In this document: piece by piece, positions 42,522 to 50,132 of the stretch
Numbering within the stretch: the stretch's first letter is position 1
Layout: every line of letters begins with the position of its first letter
Origin: Streptomyces achromogenes
GTDB taxonomy: Bacteria > Actinomycetota > Actinomycetes > Streptomycetales > Streptomycetaceae
Direction of reading: 5' to 3'
Assembly: GCF_030816715.1 (NCBI RefSeq)
Contig: NZ_JAUSYH010000001.1
Coordinates: forward strand, 3,782,001-3,846,000
Length of the DNA stretch: 64,000 nucleotides
Notes under the pieces: generated by a model
Told to the model about the DNA's origin: nothing
Database searches by the model: none
The model's input: only the letters and a program-made list of their open reading frames with translations
Program-made: the position numbers and the translations under genes

Positions 42522-42704
42522 ATGCGCCCGAACCGCTTCTACGACGTGATCCGCATCGGTCCCGTCCAGGTCGGCACGTTCCACAACGGCCGTGGTCAGA
42601 CCAGACACACCGCCGCATGCACCGCTCCGAACTGCGACTTCTCCGCCGAATACGCCAAGCGGTCGGCCGCCGAACTCGCTGCCCGCACCCACCGCTGCAC
42701 CTGA
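42522..42704 (+). CDS. mobile element transfer protein, 60 aa
   Basis: The product reads MRPNRFYDVIRIGPVQVGTF, then TAACTAPNCDFSAEY and AAELAARTHRCT. It belongs to the short transfer-associated family found before SpdD genes in Streptomyces elements; its cysteines (CTAPNC) and final HRC may bind zinc. ATG 42522 has an excellent AAGGAGGT site. Confidence 0.85.
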   Translation: MRPNRFYDVIRIGPVQVGTFHNGRGQTRHTAACTAPNCDFSAEYAKRSAAELAARTHRCT

Positions 42705-42717
42705 GGAGGGCCGAACC

Positions 42718-42999
42718 GTGCAGTTGCCCGAAGACCAGATCCGTGCCGGTCACATCCCCGCTGACCTCTACCGCCGCATTCCCGCCAGTACCGACGTCCG
42801 CAAGGTCGTGATCGTCCAGGAAGCACCGCGCTCCTACAAGGGCCCGATCGTCCTGACGGCTCTGATCATCACGGGATCGGTCGCGGTGCTGCTGGTGCTC
42901 GCCTTCGTCGTCCAGGTCATCGCCGGCGCGGCCGTCGCGGTCCTGTCGGCCACCGGCGGCCTGAGCTACACGATCAACCGCGCGTCCAAGCGCAAGTAA
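42718..42999 (+). CDS. spdD: SpdD-like spread protein
   Basis: The 93 residues have an N-terminal soluble part (VQLPEDQIRAGHIPADLYRRIP) and two hydrophobic stretches (IVLTALIITGSVAVLLVLAFVVQVIAG, AAVAVLSATGGLSY) ending SKRK. It fits the SpdD family of pSAM2-like elements that assist intramycelial spread. GTG 42718 has GAGGAGG upstream, and it starts 13 bp after the preceding gene. Confidence 0.85.
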   Translation: MQLPEDQIRAGHIPADLYRRIPASTDVRKVVIVQEAPRSYKGPIVLTALIITGSVAVLLVLAFVVQVIAGAAVAVLSATGGLSYTINRASKRK

Positions 43000-43091
43000 C
43001 ACCCGCCCGGGGCGGCCTCTACCGCCAAGTATCCGCCGCCCCGGACGGCTCCACCTTCCTGATCCAACGGACCCGAAAGGGAAGCCCCATC

Positions 43092-43274
43092 ATGCCTCAG
43101 CACGCCCGATTCACGCGCGTCTGCCGCGACTGCGCCGGCTTCGCATCGGCCCTGGTCACGACCGGTGCCCGCCACCTCGACGGCACCCGCGCCACGGTCC
43201 GCGTCGACTGCCCGACCTGCAAGGGAACCGGCACCGCCCGGTCCGCCTCGGTCCTCGTCCAGGCCGGTAGGTGA
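43092..43274 (+). CDS. tiny cysteine-rich AICE protein, 60 aa
   Basis: MPQHARFTRVCRDCAGFASAL and VDCPTCKGTGTARSAS show two CxxC pairs like half a DnaJ zinc finger. ATG 43092 is preceded by GAAAGGGAAG. It lies 92 bp after spdD and 4 bp before the next gene, in the same operon. Function unknown. Confidence 0.72.
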   Translation: MPQHARFTRVCRDCAGFASALVTTGARHLDGTRATVRVDCPTCKGTGTARSASVLVQAGR

Positions 43275-43278
43275 CCGC

Positions 43279-43515
43279 GTGAAGAGCCTCATCGCCTCGG
43301 CCCACATCGAGCCGGACACCCGATTCCGCGTCACCCCCTTCGCGGACCGCGCCAACCCCTTCGTCAGCCTCCGCATCGAGGGCGACTCCGTCGAAATCGC
43401 GCTGCTCGCGTGCCTCGGCACCTCCGACGCCCTGCGTGCCCTGGCTGCCGCTGCGATCGAGGCCGCCGGCGCCCTTGACGCCATGACCGCCGCCCCCGTT
43501 CCGGCTGGGAGGTGA
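43279..43515 (+). CDS. hypothetical AICE protein, 78 aa
   Basis: GTG 43279 gives MKSLIASAHIEPDTRFRVTPFADRANPFVSLRIEGDSVEIALLACLGTSDALRALAAAAIEAAGALDAM. It has a beta-rich first half and a helical Ala-rich second half, with no recognisable motif. Tight packing on both sides supports it as a gene. Confidence 0.7.
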   Translation: MKSLIASAHIEPDTRFRVTPFADRANPFVSLRIEGDSVEIALLACLGTSDALRALAAAAIEAAGALDAMTAAPVPAGR

Positions 43516-43520
43516 TCACC

Positions 43521-43691
43521 GTGGCTCTCCTCGACTGGCGCTCTCCCGAGCACTTCGACCACAGCGGCGACAAGCCGTGCGTGATCTGCACCAAGCCCAC
43601 CCCGCTGCGCTCCGACCGGGGCAAGCCCGCGCACAAGGTCTGCGCGGAGGAATGGATCGACGCCCACACGCCGAAGGAGAACGAGGCGTGA
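43521..43691 (+). CDS. tiny zinc-binding-like AICE protein, 56 aa
   Basis: GTG 43521 has GGGAGGT seven bases upstream. The product reads MALLDWRSPEHFDHSGDKPC and contains CVICTKPTPLRSDRGKPAHKVC, possibly a Cys/His zinc site. Its stop overlaps the rep gene GTG. An earlier GTG at 43512 is in frame but overlaps the ribosome site. Confidence 0.68.
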   Translation: MALLDWRSPEHFDHSGDKPCVICTKPTPLRSDRGKPAHKVCAEEWIDAHTPKENEA

Positions 43692-45082
43692 CCAACGCCG
43701 CCACCATGGCGGGCCTGGAGGACCCGGCCACCCTCGCAGACGTGCTGAGGCTGGCCGGGTCCCCCGGCTTCGACCGCGTCCAAGACCAGATCCGCCGAAC
43801 CGGCGGCTGCTCCGACCCGATCCACCTCCAGGGCTCGACCGTCACCCGCGACAAGGCCACCGGTCACGTCCTGCACCACTACGCGACGGACACCGAGCCC
43901 GGCGGACGACTCCGCATAGCGTGCGGCAACCGCCGAGCCTCCCGCTGTCCCTCGTGTGCCTGGACCTACGCGGGCGACACCTACCACCTGATTCGGGCCG
44001 GACTCGTCGGCGACCCCACCAAAGGCACACCGCACACGATCCGCGATCACCCCCGCGTTTTCGCCACCCTGACCGCCCCGTCCTTCGGACCCGTCCACAA
44101 CCGCCCCGGGAACCGGCCCTGTCGCTGCGGCGCCCGCCACGGCGAGGCCGCCCCCGAACTCGGCACCCCCCTCAACCCGGACACCTATGACTACGCCAGC
44201 GCCGTGCTCTGGAACAACCACGCCTCCGACCTGTGGCGCTACTTCACGATCTACCTCCGCCGCGAGATCGCCCGCCGCGCCGGCCTCACACAGAAGGACG
44301 CCCACGCGCAGTCCCGGGTCTCCTTCGGCAAGGTCGCCGAGTACCAAAAGCGCGGCGCCGTGCACTTCCATGCCGTCATCCGCTTCGACGGACCCGACGG
44401 TCCCGACTCCCCGCCCCCGGCCTGGGCCACCCTCGACCTGCTCACCGACGCGATCCATGCCGCCGCCGGCCGCGTCGAGCTCGAGGTCGACCCTGCCGGA
44501 GACCAGCCAGCTCGAGTCCTGCGCTGGGGCACACAGCTCGACGTCCGCACGATCCGGGCCTTCGGCGACGGCGAGGACATCACCGAACAGGCCGTCGCCT
44601 CCTACGTCGCCAAGTACGCCACCAAAGCCGCCGAGACGACCGGCACCGTCGACCGCCGCATCGGCAACAAAGAGGCTCTGGTCCTGCTCGACGTGCCCGA
44701 CCATCCCGCACGGCTCATCTCGGCTTGCCTCGACCTCCACGCGCTCTACCCGGACCGCAAGCTCCGCGACTGGGCCCACATGCTCGGCTTCCGGGGCCAC
44801 TTCTCCACCAAGTCCCGCCGCTACTCCACCACCCTCGGCGCCCTCCGCCAGACACGAGCCGACTACCGCGCAGCCCAGCAACGCGAAGCCCTCGGCCTGC
44901 CCGATCCCGACGCCCCAGAGGCAACCACCCTGACCCTCGCCCACTGGACCTACGCCGGCCACGGCCACACTCCCGGCGAATCCTGGCTTGCCGCCAACAT
45001 CCGCCGCGACATCCAACTCAACCGCGAGACCGCACGCGAAGCCCTGCAAGCCCAACCCGACTGGGAGGAACGAGGAGCATGA
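43688..45082 (+). CDS. repSA: RepSA-type rolling-circle replication initiator
   Basis: AICEs replicate by rolling circle after excision. The 464 residues have an N-terminal Cys motif (RCPSCAWTYAGDTYHLI), the HUH metal motif H226-F-H in RGAVHFHAVIRF, and a downstream Tyr motif ASYVAKYATKAAE that should supply the nicking tyrosine. WNNHASDLWRYFTIYLRREIA is typical of the family. GTG 43688 overlaps the preceding stop; the stop overlaps the xis ATG, so rep-xis-int is a coupled unit as in pSAM2. The nicking origin was not located by eye. Confidence 0.93.
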   Translation: MTNAATMAGLEDPATLADVLRLAGSPGFDRVQDQIRRTGGCSDPIHLQGSTVTRDKATGHVLHHYATDTEPGGRLRIACGNRRASRCPSCAWTYAGDTYHLIRAGLVGDPTKGTPHTIRDHPRVFATLTAPSFGPVHNRPGNRPCRCGARHGEAAPELGTPLNPDTYDYASAVLWNNHASDLWRYFTIYLRREIARRAGLTQKDAHAQSRVSFGKVAEYQKRGAVHFHAVIRFDGPDGPDSPPPAWATLDLLTDAIHAAAGRVELEVDPAGDQPARVLRWGTQLDVRTIRAFGDGEDITEQAVASYVAKYATKAAETTGTVDRRIGNKEALVLLDVPDHPARLISACLDLHALYPDRKLRDWAHMLGFRGHFSTKSRRYSTTLGALRQTRADYRAAQQREALGLPDPDAPEATTLTLAHWTYAGHGHTPGESWLAANIRRDIQLNRETAREALQAQPDWEERGA

Positions 45083-45285
45083 CCGCAACCATCATCGAAC
45101 CGAAGTGGCACACCACGGAGGAAGTCGCGGTCCTGCTCCGCTTCGGCCTCTCCAAGACCAAGATGCTGATCCTCACCGGTGAGATCCGCTCCGTGAAGAT
45201 CGGCCGCAACCGGCGCATCCTGCCGCAGTGGGTCGACGAGTACGTCCAGAGCGTGACCTCCGGCGCTGAGGGGATGTCGGCATGA
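45079..45285 (+). CDS. xis: excisionase (Xis), MerR/AlpA-like helix-turn-helix
   Basis: The 68-residue DNA-binding protein has the winged helix WHTTEEVAVLLRFGLSKTKML followed by GEIRSVKIGRNRRILPQWVDEYV. It directs the integrase towards excision. The ATG overlaps the rep stop and the TGA overlaps the integrase ATG. Confidence 0.9.
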   Translation: MTATIIEPKWHTTEEVAVLLRFGLSKTKMLILTGEIRSVKIGRNRRILPQWVDEYVQSVTSGAEGMSA

Positions 45286-46505
45286 GCGGCAAGCGAGGCA
45301 ACGGTGAGGGCTCGATCTACCCGTACAAGAACAGCTTCGCCGCCTACGCCTGGGTGACCACACCGGAGGGCAATCGCAAACGCAAGTACGTGTACGGCAA
45401 GACCCGCGAGGAGACCCACGACAAGTGGATCAAACTGCACGCTGAGGCCAAGCAAGGCCCGGTGCTCACGTCCTCGCCGACGCTGGCCCAGTACCTCGCC
45501 CGGTGGCTCAAGGAGGTCGTGGGACCCGACCTGAAGCCCAAGACGGCCGAGACGTACGCGATGCACGTCCGCCTCTACATCGCGCCGGGACTGGGCTCGA
45601 AGCGGCTCGACAAACTCACCGTCCGGGACGTCCGGAGCTGGGTGAACACCCTCCTGGAACAGTGCCAGTGCTGCGCCCAGGGCCTGGATGTGAAACGGGA
45701 CACTCCCCGTTGCTGCGCCACCGGCGCCTGCTGCGAGCGCATTCCGTCCCGCCGCACCGTCCAGGACGCTCGCGCGGTCCTGCGGTCGGCCCTGACCAAC
45801 GCCATGACGGAGGAGCTGATCACGAAGAACGTGGCTGGCCTGGTCAAGGTGCGATCGGCACGGAAGACGAAGCGGCACCCGTGGTCGGTCGAAGAGGCTC
45901 GGCAGTTCCTCGAAGCGGCGAGCGCGGCCCATGACCCGCTGTACGCGGCCTACGTCCTCATCCTGGTTCTCGGCTTCCGACGTGGTGAGGTACTCGGCCT
46001 CACGTGGGAGAACGTCAACCTGGACGCCGGTGAGATCTCGGTGCAGATGCAGCTACAGCGCATCAACCGGCGCTTGGTCCACGACGAGACCAAGACCGAG
46101 GCGTCCACGGCCGTGCTGCCGCTTCCGGAGATCTGCATTGCGGCTCTCCAGCGCAGGCAGAAGGAGAGGGAGTTGGCCAAGCAGGCGGCCGGCGAGCTGT
46201 GGTCGGACTTCGACTTCGTGTTCACGACGCGCTACGGGACACCGGTCGAACCCCGGAACTTCAACCGCGCCTTCGTCGACCGCTCAACCCGGGCCGGCGT
46301 CCGTCAGATCCGGCTGCACGACACCCGACACACGTGCGGTTCGCTCCTCGCGGCGCTCGACGTGCACCCGCGGGTCGCGATGCAGATCCTTCGGCACAGC
46401 AAGATCGCGGTGACGATGGAGGTGTACACGCACGTGCCCTCGGAGGCCACCCACCGGGCGCTGCGCAAGCTGGGCAAGCACCTTGGGAAGCAAGATCCGG
46501 AGTAG
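45282..46505 (+). CDS. int: site-specific tyrosine integrase
   Basis: The 407-residue recombinase has an N-terminal arm-binding part (GEGSIYPYKNSFAAYAW), a SAM-like core-binding domain (about 60-170, with a Cys-rich insertion CQCCAQGLDV...CCATGACCERI) and a catalytic domain. Catalytic residues are Arg in LGFRRGEVLGL, H346-D-T-R349, H372 in LRHSKIAVT, and the nucleophile Y382 in MEVYTHV. The TAG stop is followed at once by an arm-type repeat and, 72 bp later, by attR. The Cys-rich insertion between the domains could bind zinc. Confidence 0.95.
   Translation: MSGKRGNGEGSIYPYKNSFAAYAWVTTPEGNRKRKYVYGKTREETHDKWIKLHAEAKQGPVLTSSPTLAQYLARWLKEVVGPDLKPKTAETYAMHVRLYIAPGLGSKRLDKLTVRDVRSWVNTLLEQCQCCAQGLDVKRDTPRCCATGACCERIPSRRTVQDARAVLRSALTNAMTEELITKNVAGLVKVRSARKTKRHPWSVEEARQFLEAASAAHDPLYAAYVLILVLGFRRGEVLGLTWENVNLDAGEISVQMQLQRINRRLVHDETKTEASTAVLPLPEICIAALQRRQKERELAKQAAGELWSDFDFVFTTRYGTPVEPRNFNRAFVDRSTRAGVRQIRLHDTRHTCGSLLAALDVHPRVAMQILRHSKIAVTMEVYTHVPSEATHRALRKLGKHLGKQDPE
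45671..45738 (+). other. cysteine-rich insertion in the integrase
   Basis: Cysteines in CQCCAQG and CCATGACC are packed into about 25 residues between core-binding and catalytic domains. Several AICE and Streptomyces phage integrases share such an insertion. It may form a small metal site that positions the two domains. Confidence 0.45.
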
Positions 46506-46527
46506 TTGCTGTACTTCGCTGCTGTAC
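46505..46527. repeat. integrase arm-type site, right end (copy 3)
   Basis: GTTGCTGTACTTCG followed by CTGCTGTAC, the same tandem motif as at 33992 and 35936. It begins on the last base of the int stop codon. Confidence 0.65.
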
Positions 46528-46535
46528 GACACCAA

Positions 46536-46569
46536 AGAACCCCTGCCGGATCTCCCCGGCAGGGGTTCT
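46536..46569. terminator. element-borne terminator for int and for the tRNA
   Basis: AGAACCCCTGCCGG (46536-46549) pairs perfectly with CCGGCAGGGGTTCT (46556-46569). It lies between int and attR at the same offset from the core as the old host terminator at the left end, and differs from it in stem sequence, so the element supplies a replacement tRNA terminator. Confidence 0.8.
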
Positions 46570-46577
46570 GAGCTGCG

Positions 46578-46621
46578 GTGGACCTGTGGGGATTTGAACC
46601 CCAGACCCCCTCGATGCGAAC
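46578..46621. other. attR core (44 bp) within tRNA-Ala
   Basis: Exact duplicate of 33866-33909. Together with chromosomal bases 46622-46652 it restores a complete tRNA. Confidence 0.93.
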
Positions 46622-46652
46622 GAGGTGCGCTACCGGACTGCGCCACAGGCCC
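46579..46652 (-). tRNA. tRNA-Ala (anticodon CGC)
   Basis: The minus strand folds as a full cloverleaf: acceptor GGGCCTG/CAGGTCC with the alanine-specific G3:U70 pair and A73, D-stem GCGC/GCGC, anticodon stem CCTCG/CGAGG with loop TTCGCAT, and T-arm TGGGG-TTCAAAT-CCCCA. CCA is not encoded. The 3' half is supplied by the integrated element. Confidence 0.93.
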
Positions 46653-46732
46653 TTGCAACGAGTGAAACTCTAGCATCTCCGTCGGCGTGCTTGGAAATCC
46701 GTTCCCCGAGGCCGGAGGCGGGGCGCCGGAGA

Positions 46733-48097
46733 TCATTCGTTGGCGGCCCGCCGACGCTCGCCGTCCTCGTTCTGGTCGAACAGCGGGGTGCGCCCGCGCT
46801 CGCGGGAACGCCGGGCCGAGGCCGCGCGCCGGGCGTCGCTGCGTTCGCCGTCCTCCGCGCCCCGGTCCTCCTCCGCCGCGTCGTCCCGCGCACGGCCGGG
46901 GTCGTCCGGCCCGGTGGCCGCCTCGTCCCCGGCGTCCGCCGTGTCGTGCTCGGGGGCGACCGAGCTCGAGCGGGCCGAGCTCCAGGCGTCCGCCGCTCCG
47001 AGATCCACGTCGGAGGTCGCGCGAGGCGCGACCGGGGCGGTCACGTATGTCGGCAGGGGCACCGGGACGGGGTCCCAGCTGTCGCCGTGGCCGGGGCGGC
47101 GCTGCCGCTCACGCTGCTGGTCGATCCACTCCGCGTGGTCGGTCTGCTCGACGAGCGCCCTGCGGTCCGCGGCGAGCGCCAGCAGGCCCGGGTCGGTCTG
47201 CGGTTCGGGGTCCGCGTGCGGTTCCTCTGCGCCGGCGTCGGGGCCGGGGTCCGCGGACGCCGCGTTCGCCGGGGCGGGCGCCCGCCGGCGCGGCTGACGC
47301 TCCCGCAGCCGCTGCGCGGCGACCTCGGCGCGCCTGCGGTCCATCTGGAACGCGAAGCGACGGCGCTCCTGGGCGCGCAGGTACCCGATGTAGGCGCTGA
47401 GCAGTACGGCGGGCACGGCGGGCGCCCAGAGGAAGGCGAGCCCGCCGACCGCCGCGACGATCGCGCCGATCGTGAAGGCGAAGAAGAGCATCACGGTGGT
47501 GCGCCGGCGGCGGGCGAGCGACTTCGAGCGCTGGGCGCGGGCGGCGGCCGCCTGCGCGGAGGCCGCCCGCCGGGCGTTCTGCTCGCGCTGGTCCCGCGCG
47601 AGCCGTCCCGCCGGTTCGCGTACCTGCTCGCGCACATGCTCGCGCACGTGCTCACGGGCCTGGTCACGGGCCTGGTCACGGGCCTGTTCCCGCGCCGGCT
47701 CCGAGCGGCCCGGCGCTCGCTCCTGGCCGCGGTCCGCGCCCCGGTCCACACTCCGGTCCCCGCCGCGGTCCTGGCCGCGGTCCTGGCCGCGTTCGTGGGC
47801 CTGTGCCGTCACCTGGGGACGGGTCGGGGGCATGGCGAAGGCCCGGACGTCCACCGAGTCGGTGACGGCGTCCGAGGCGTCGGCGACGGGCTCCCCCTCC
47901 TCGGTGGAACGCGCCTTCAGGTCCTTGGCGTACCGGCGCTCCATACCCGCCCGTCCGGACAGCAGCCGGATGGCGGTGCTGAAGCGTTCCGTCGGACGGG
48001 CCTCGTTCAGCTCGTCCTGCCTACGGAGCCACATAGGCACCAAGTAGGCGGCCCAGGCCCCGACGATGACTGCGTAGATGAGGCCGCTGCTGCTCAC
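46733..48097 (-). CDS. sepX: SepX / GlpR-type divisome membrane protein
   Basis: SepX is a Streptomyces membrane protein that interacts with the cell-division machinery and is needed for normal cross-walls and sporulation septa; its corynebacterial relative GlpR is the membrane receptor of the MoeA-like protein Glp. The 454 residues start MSSSGLIYAVIVGAWAAYLVPMWLRR (helix 1). A long Arg/Asp/Gln-rich linker with VREHVREQVREP repeats follows, then two helices (TVMLFFAFTIGAIVAAVGGLAF, APAVPAVLLSAYIGYL) and an acidic disordered tail. GTG 48097 is used. The Glp-type MoeA is encoded 2 kb upstream in the same direction. Confidence 0.88.
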   Translation of the reverse strand: MSSSGLIYAVIVGAWAAYLVPMWLRRQDELNEARPTERFSTAIRLLSGRAGMERRYAKDLKARSTEEGEPVADASDAVTDSVDVRAFAMPPTRPQVTAQAHERGQDRGQDRGGDRSVDRGADRGQERAPGRSEPAREQARDQARDQAREHVREHVREQVREPAGRLARDQREQNARRAASAQAAAARAQRSKSLARRRRTTVMLFFAFTIGAIVAAVGGLAFLWAPAVPAVLLSAYIGYLRAQERRRFAFQMDRRRAEVAAQRLRERQPRRRAPAPANAASADPGPDAGAEEPHADPEPQTDPGLLALAADRRALVEQTDHAEWIDQQRERQRRPGHGDSWDPVPVPLPTYVTAPVAPRATSDVDLGAADAWSSARSSSVAPEHDTADAGDEAATGPDDPGRARDDAAEEDRGAEDGERSDARRAASARRSRERGRTPLFDQNEDGERRRAANE

Positions 48098-48139
48098 GTC
48101 TCACACGGTAGAGGGGTTTGCGTGAGGCCATCCGCCAAT

Positions 48140-48378
48140 TGAGTCGGTGTGTCGCACGATCCGGCTGATATTTCGAACTTTTTTTGTGACCGATGCGATC
48201 AGCAGGCCGCCGAGGGCGCGAATTCCCCGCCCCAGACGGTCAACCTCCGATCATTTTCGAACACTTATTCAATTTCCCGTACCGCGACGATTCTCGTCGG
48301 CATTCCCCGAGGATGTTCGGCGTCGGGTCTTCGGGGTCGGGTCCTCGGGGTCGCATCCTCGGGGTCGGGCGTCCGGCG
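48140..48378. repeat. intergenic region with 14-bp-period repeats
   Basis: No gene. An AT-richer stretch (48165-48290, with CTTTTTTTG and ACACTTATTCAATTTC) probably contains the sepX promoter, but no clear hexamers were found. Nearer rimJ the 12-mer T(C/T)CTCGGGGTCG-type unit occurs at 48328, 48342 and 48356. Confidence 0.5.
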
Positions 48379-48999
48379 TCAGGCGTTCCGGTGGTCGCGG
48401 GGGACGCTGGCGGAGCGGGTGCGTCGCCACCGGCTCAGCAGACCCTCCGGGACCTCCTCCGCCGTCAGCGCGAACACGAGGTGGTCCCGCCAGGCCCCGT
48501 CGATGTGGAGATAGCGCGGCCGCAGCCCTTCCTCGCGGAATCCGAGTTTCTCCACCACCCGGCGGCTGGGCCCGTTCTCGGGCCGAATGCAGACCTCGAT
48601 GCGGTGCAGTCCGACGGTGCGGAAACAGTGGTCGACGACGAGCGCCACGGCGGTCGGCATCACGCCGCGGCCGGCCACCGACTCGTCCACCCAGTAACCG
48701 ACGTGTCCGGAGCACATGGAGCCCCAGGTGATCCCCGCGACGGTCAACTGCCCGACGAGCCGCCCCTGGTACTCGATGACGAACGGCAGCATCCGTCCGG
48801 CGTGCGCCTCGGTGCGCAGGTGCCGGACCATCTGACGGTAGGTCGGCCGGTGCGCGATCGGTCCGCTCGGCGCGGGCGGCGGGATGGTCGCCTCCCAGGG
48901 GCGCAGCCAGTCCCGGTTGCGCCGGTTGACCTCGCGCCAGACCCGCTGGTCGCGCAGCTTTATGGGCCGCAGGACGATGTCGCCCTCCACCAGTTCCAC
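48379..48999 (-). CDS. rimJ: RimJ-like GNAT acetyltransferase
   Basis: This 206-residue GNAT protein (MELVEGDIVLRPIKLRDQRVWREVNRRNRDWLRPWE) carries the acetyl-CoA site VGYWVDESVAGRGVMPTAV and FRTVGLHRIEVCIRPENGPSRRVVEKLGFREEG. The RimJ/RimL group acetylates N-termini of ribosomal or other proteins. GTG 48999 lies 18 bp after mog. Its position between moeA/glp genes and sepX is conserved in actinobacteria. Confidence 0.9.
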   Translation of the reverse strand: MELVEGDIVLRPIKLRDQRVWREVNRRNRDWLRPWEATIPPPAPSGPIAHRPTYRQMVRHLRTEAHAGRMLPFVIEYQGRLVGQLTVAGITWGSMCSGHVGYWVDESVAGRGVMPTAVALVVDHCFRTVGLHRIEVCIRPENGPSRRVVEKLGFREEGLRPRYLHIDGAWRDHLVFALTAEEVPEGLLSRWRRTRSASVPRDHRNA

Positions 49000-49016
49000 G
49001 GGCCAGGACGGGCTGT

Positions 49017-49574
49017 TCAGCTCGCACCTCCCTGGCTCGGTCCGGGGTGGTCGCCGCCCCGGATCTGGTCGACGGCGTGGATCAGCAGGGGTTCCAGGAC
49101 GGCGAGGCCGTCCTTCACCCCGCCGGTGGATCCGGGCAGGTTGACGATCAGCGTGCCGCCCGCCACACCGGCCAGGCCCCGGGAGAGCGCCGACGTGGGC
49201 ACCTTGTCGCGGCCGTACGCCCGGACGGCCTCGGCGATGCCCGGGATCTCCAGGTCGAGTACCGCGCGGGTCGCCTCCGGCGTGCGGTCGGTGGGCGAGA
49301 CGCCGGTGCCGCCGGTGGTGACGATCACGTCGTAGCCCGCCTCGACGCCGGCCCGCAGCGCGGCCTCGACCGGGTCGCCGTCCGGCACGACCTGCGGGCC
49401 GTCGACGGCGAAGCCGAAACCGCGCAGGCCCTCGGCGACCAGCGGACCGCCCCGGTCCTCGTACACGCCCGCGGCCGCGCGGTTGGACGCGGTGACCACC
49501 AGGGCGCCGTACGGCGCGAGCAGCGCCGACCCGGCGTCGCCGGCCGACGCGCCGGGGTTCGCGTCCTGTGTCAT
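49017..49574 (-). CDS. mog: molybdopterin adenylyltransferase, MogA/MoaB family
   Basis: The enzyme adenylates molybdopterin before molybdenum insertion. The 185 residues contain the substrate loop VTTGGTGVSPTDRTPEATR, LVVTASNRAAAG and the final PGSTGGVKDGL. ATG 49574 overlaps the moaC stop (ATGA). The frame is open upstream through moaC in another register; only the short start is supported. Confidence 0.92.
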   Translation of the reverse strand: MTQDANPGASAGDAGSALLAPYGALVVTASNRAAAGVYEDRGGPLVAEGLRGFGFAVDGPQVVPDGDPVEAALRAGVEAGYDVIVTTGGTGVSPTDRTPEATRAVLDLEIPGIAEAVRAYGRDKVPTSALSRGLAGVAGGTLIVNLPGSTGGVKDGLAVLEPLLIHAVDQIRGGDHPGPSQGGAS

Positions 49575-50050
49575 GTCCGGCTCCAGTCGCCCGACTTGCC
49601 GCCCGTCTTCTCCTCCACGCGCACGTCCGTGATGACCGCTCCCTTGTCGACCGCCTTGACCATGTCGATCACGGTGAGCGCGGCGACGGAGACCGCGGTG
49701 AGGGCCTCCATCTCGACGCCCGTGCGATCCGTCGTCTTCACCGTGGCGGTGATCTCCACGGCGTCGTCCGCGACCGACAGGTCCAGTTTCACACCGGAGA
49801 CGGCGAGCGGGTGGCACAGCGGGATCAGGTCGGGAGTGCGCTTGGCGCCCATGATGCCCGCGATCCGCGCGGTGGCCAGCGCGTCCCCCTTGGGGACCCC
49901 TTCGCCGCGCAGCAGCTCGACCACGCGGGGCGAGACGAGGACGCGCCCGCTGGCCCGTGCGGTGCGGGAGGTGACGTCCTTGCCGGAGACGTCGACCATG
50001 CGGGCGGCGCCCGCGGCGTCGATGTGCGTCAGTCGGTCCTGCGTACTCAT
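49571..50050 (-). CDS. moaC: cyclic pyranopterin monophosphate synthase MoaC
   Basis: MoaC converts the MoaA product to cyclic pyranopterin monophosphate, the first committed step to molybdopterin. The 159 residues show RMVDVSGKDVTSRTA, GAKRTPDLIPLCHPL and VEMEALTAVSVAALTVIDMVK with the catalytic Lys/Asp. ATG 50050 (MSTQDRLTHID) fits the family start; a longer frame to 50122 lacks support. It lies 83 bp after moeA. Confidence 0.95.
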   Translation of the reverse strand: MSTQDRLTHIDAAGAARMVDVSGKDVTSRTARASGRVLVSPRVVELLRGEGVPKGDALATARIAGIMGAKRTPDLIPLCHPLAVSGVKLDLSVADDAVEITATVKTTDRTGVEMEALTAVSVAALTVIDMVKAVDKGAVITDVRVEEKTGGKSGDWSRT

Positions 50051-50132
50051 GGTCGTGTGGCGCTCCCGGTCCGGGCCCGGCGCGGTGCGGGGGGCCTGTT
50101 GTGCGCGACACGGTACCCCCAACCAGGAGGTC

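Larger units (their letters stand above)
33866..46621. mobile_element. actinomycete integrative and conjugative element (pSAM2-like AICE) in tRNA-Ala(CGC), about 12.7 kb
   Basis: Identical 44-bp sequences bound the element at 33866-33909 and 46578-46621; the right copy is part of an intact tRNA-Ala gene and the left copy is an isolated tRNA 3' half. Inside are all AICE hallmarks in the usual order: tyrosine integrase, excisionase, RepSA-type rolling-circle initiator, small Spd proteins, and an FtsK-type double-strand DNA transfer ATPase. The unit from one core start to the other is 12,712 bp. The left 4 kb carries two defence-like cargo genes, and GC content falls locally around 37.0-37.1 kb and 37.6-37.7 kb. 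All core genes are intact, so excision and transfer look possible. Confidence 0.95.
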
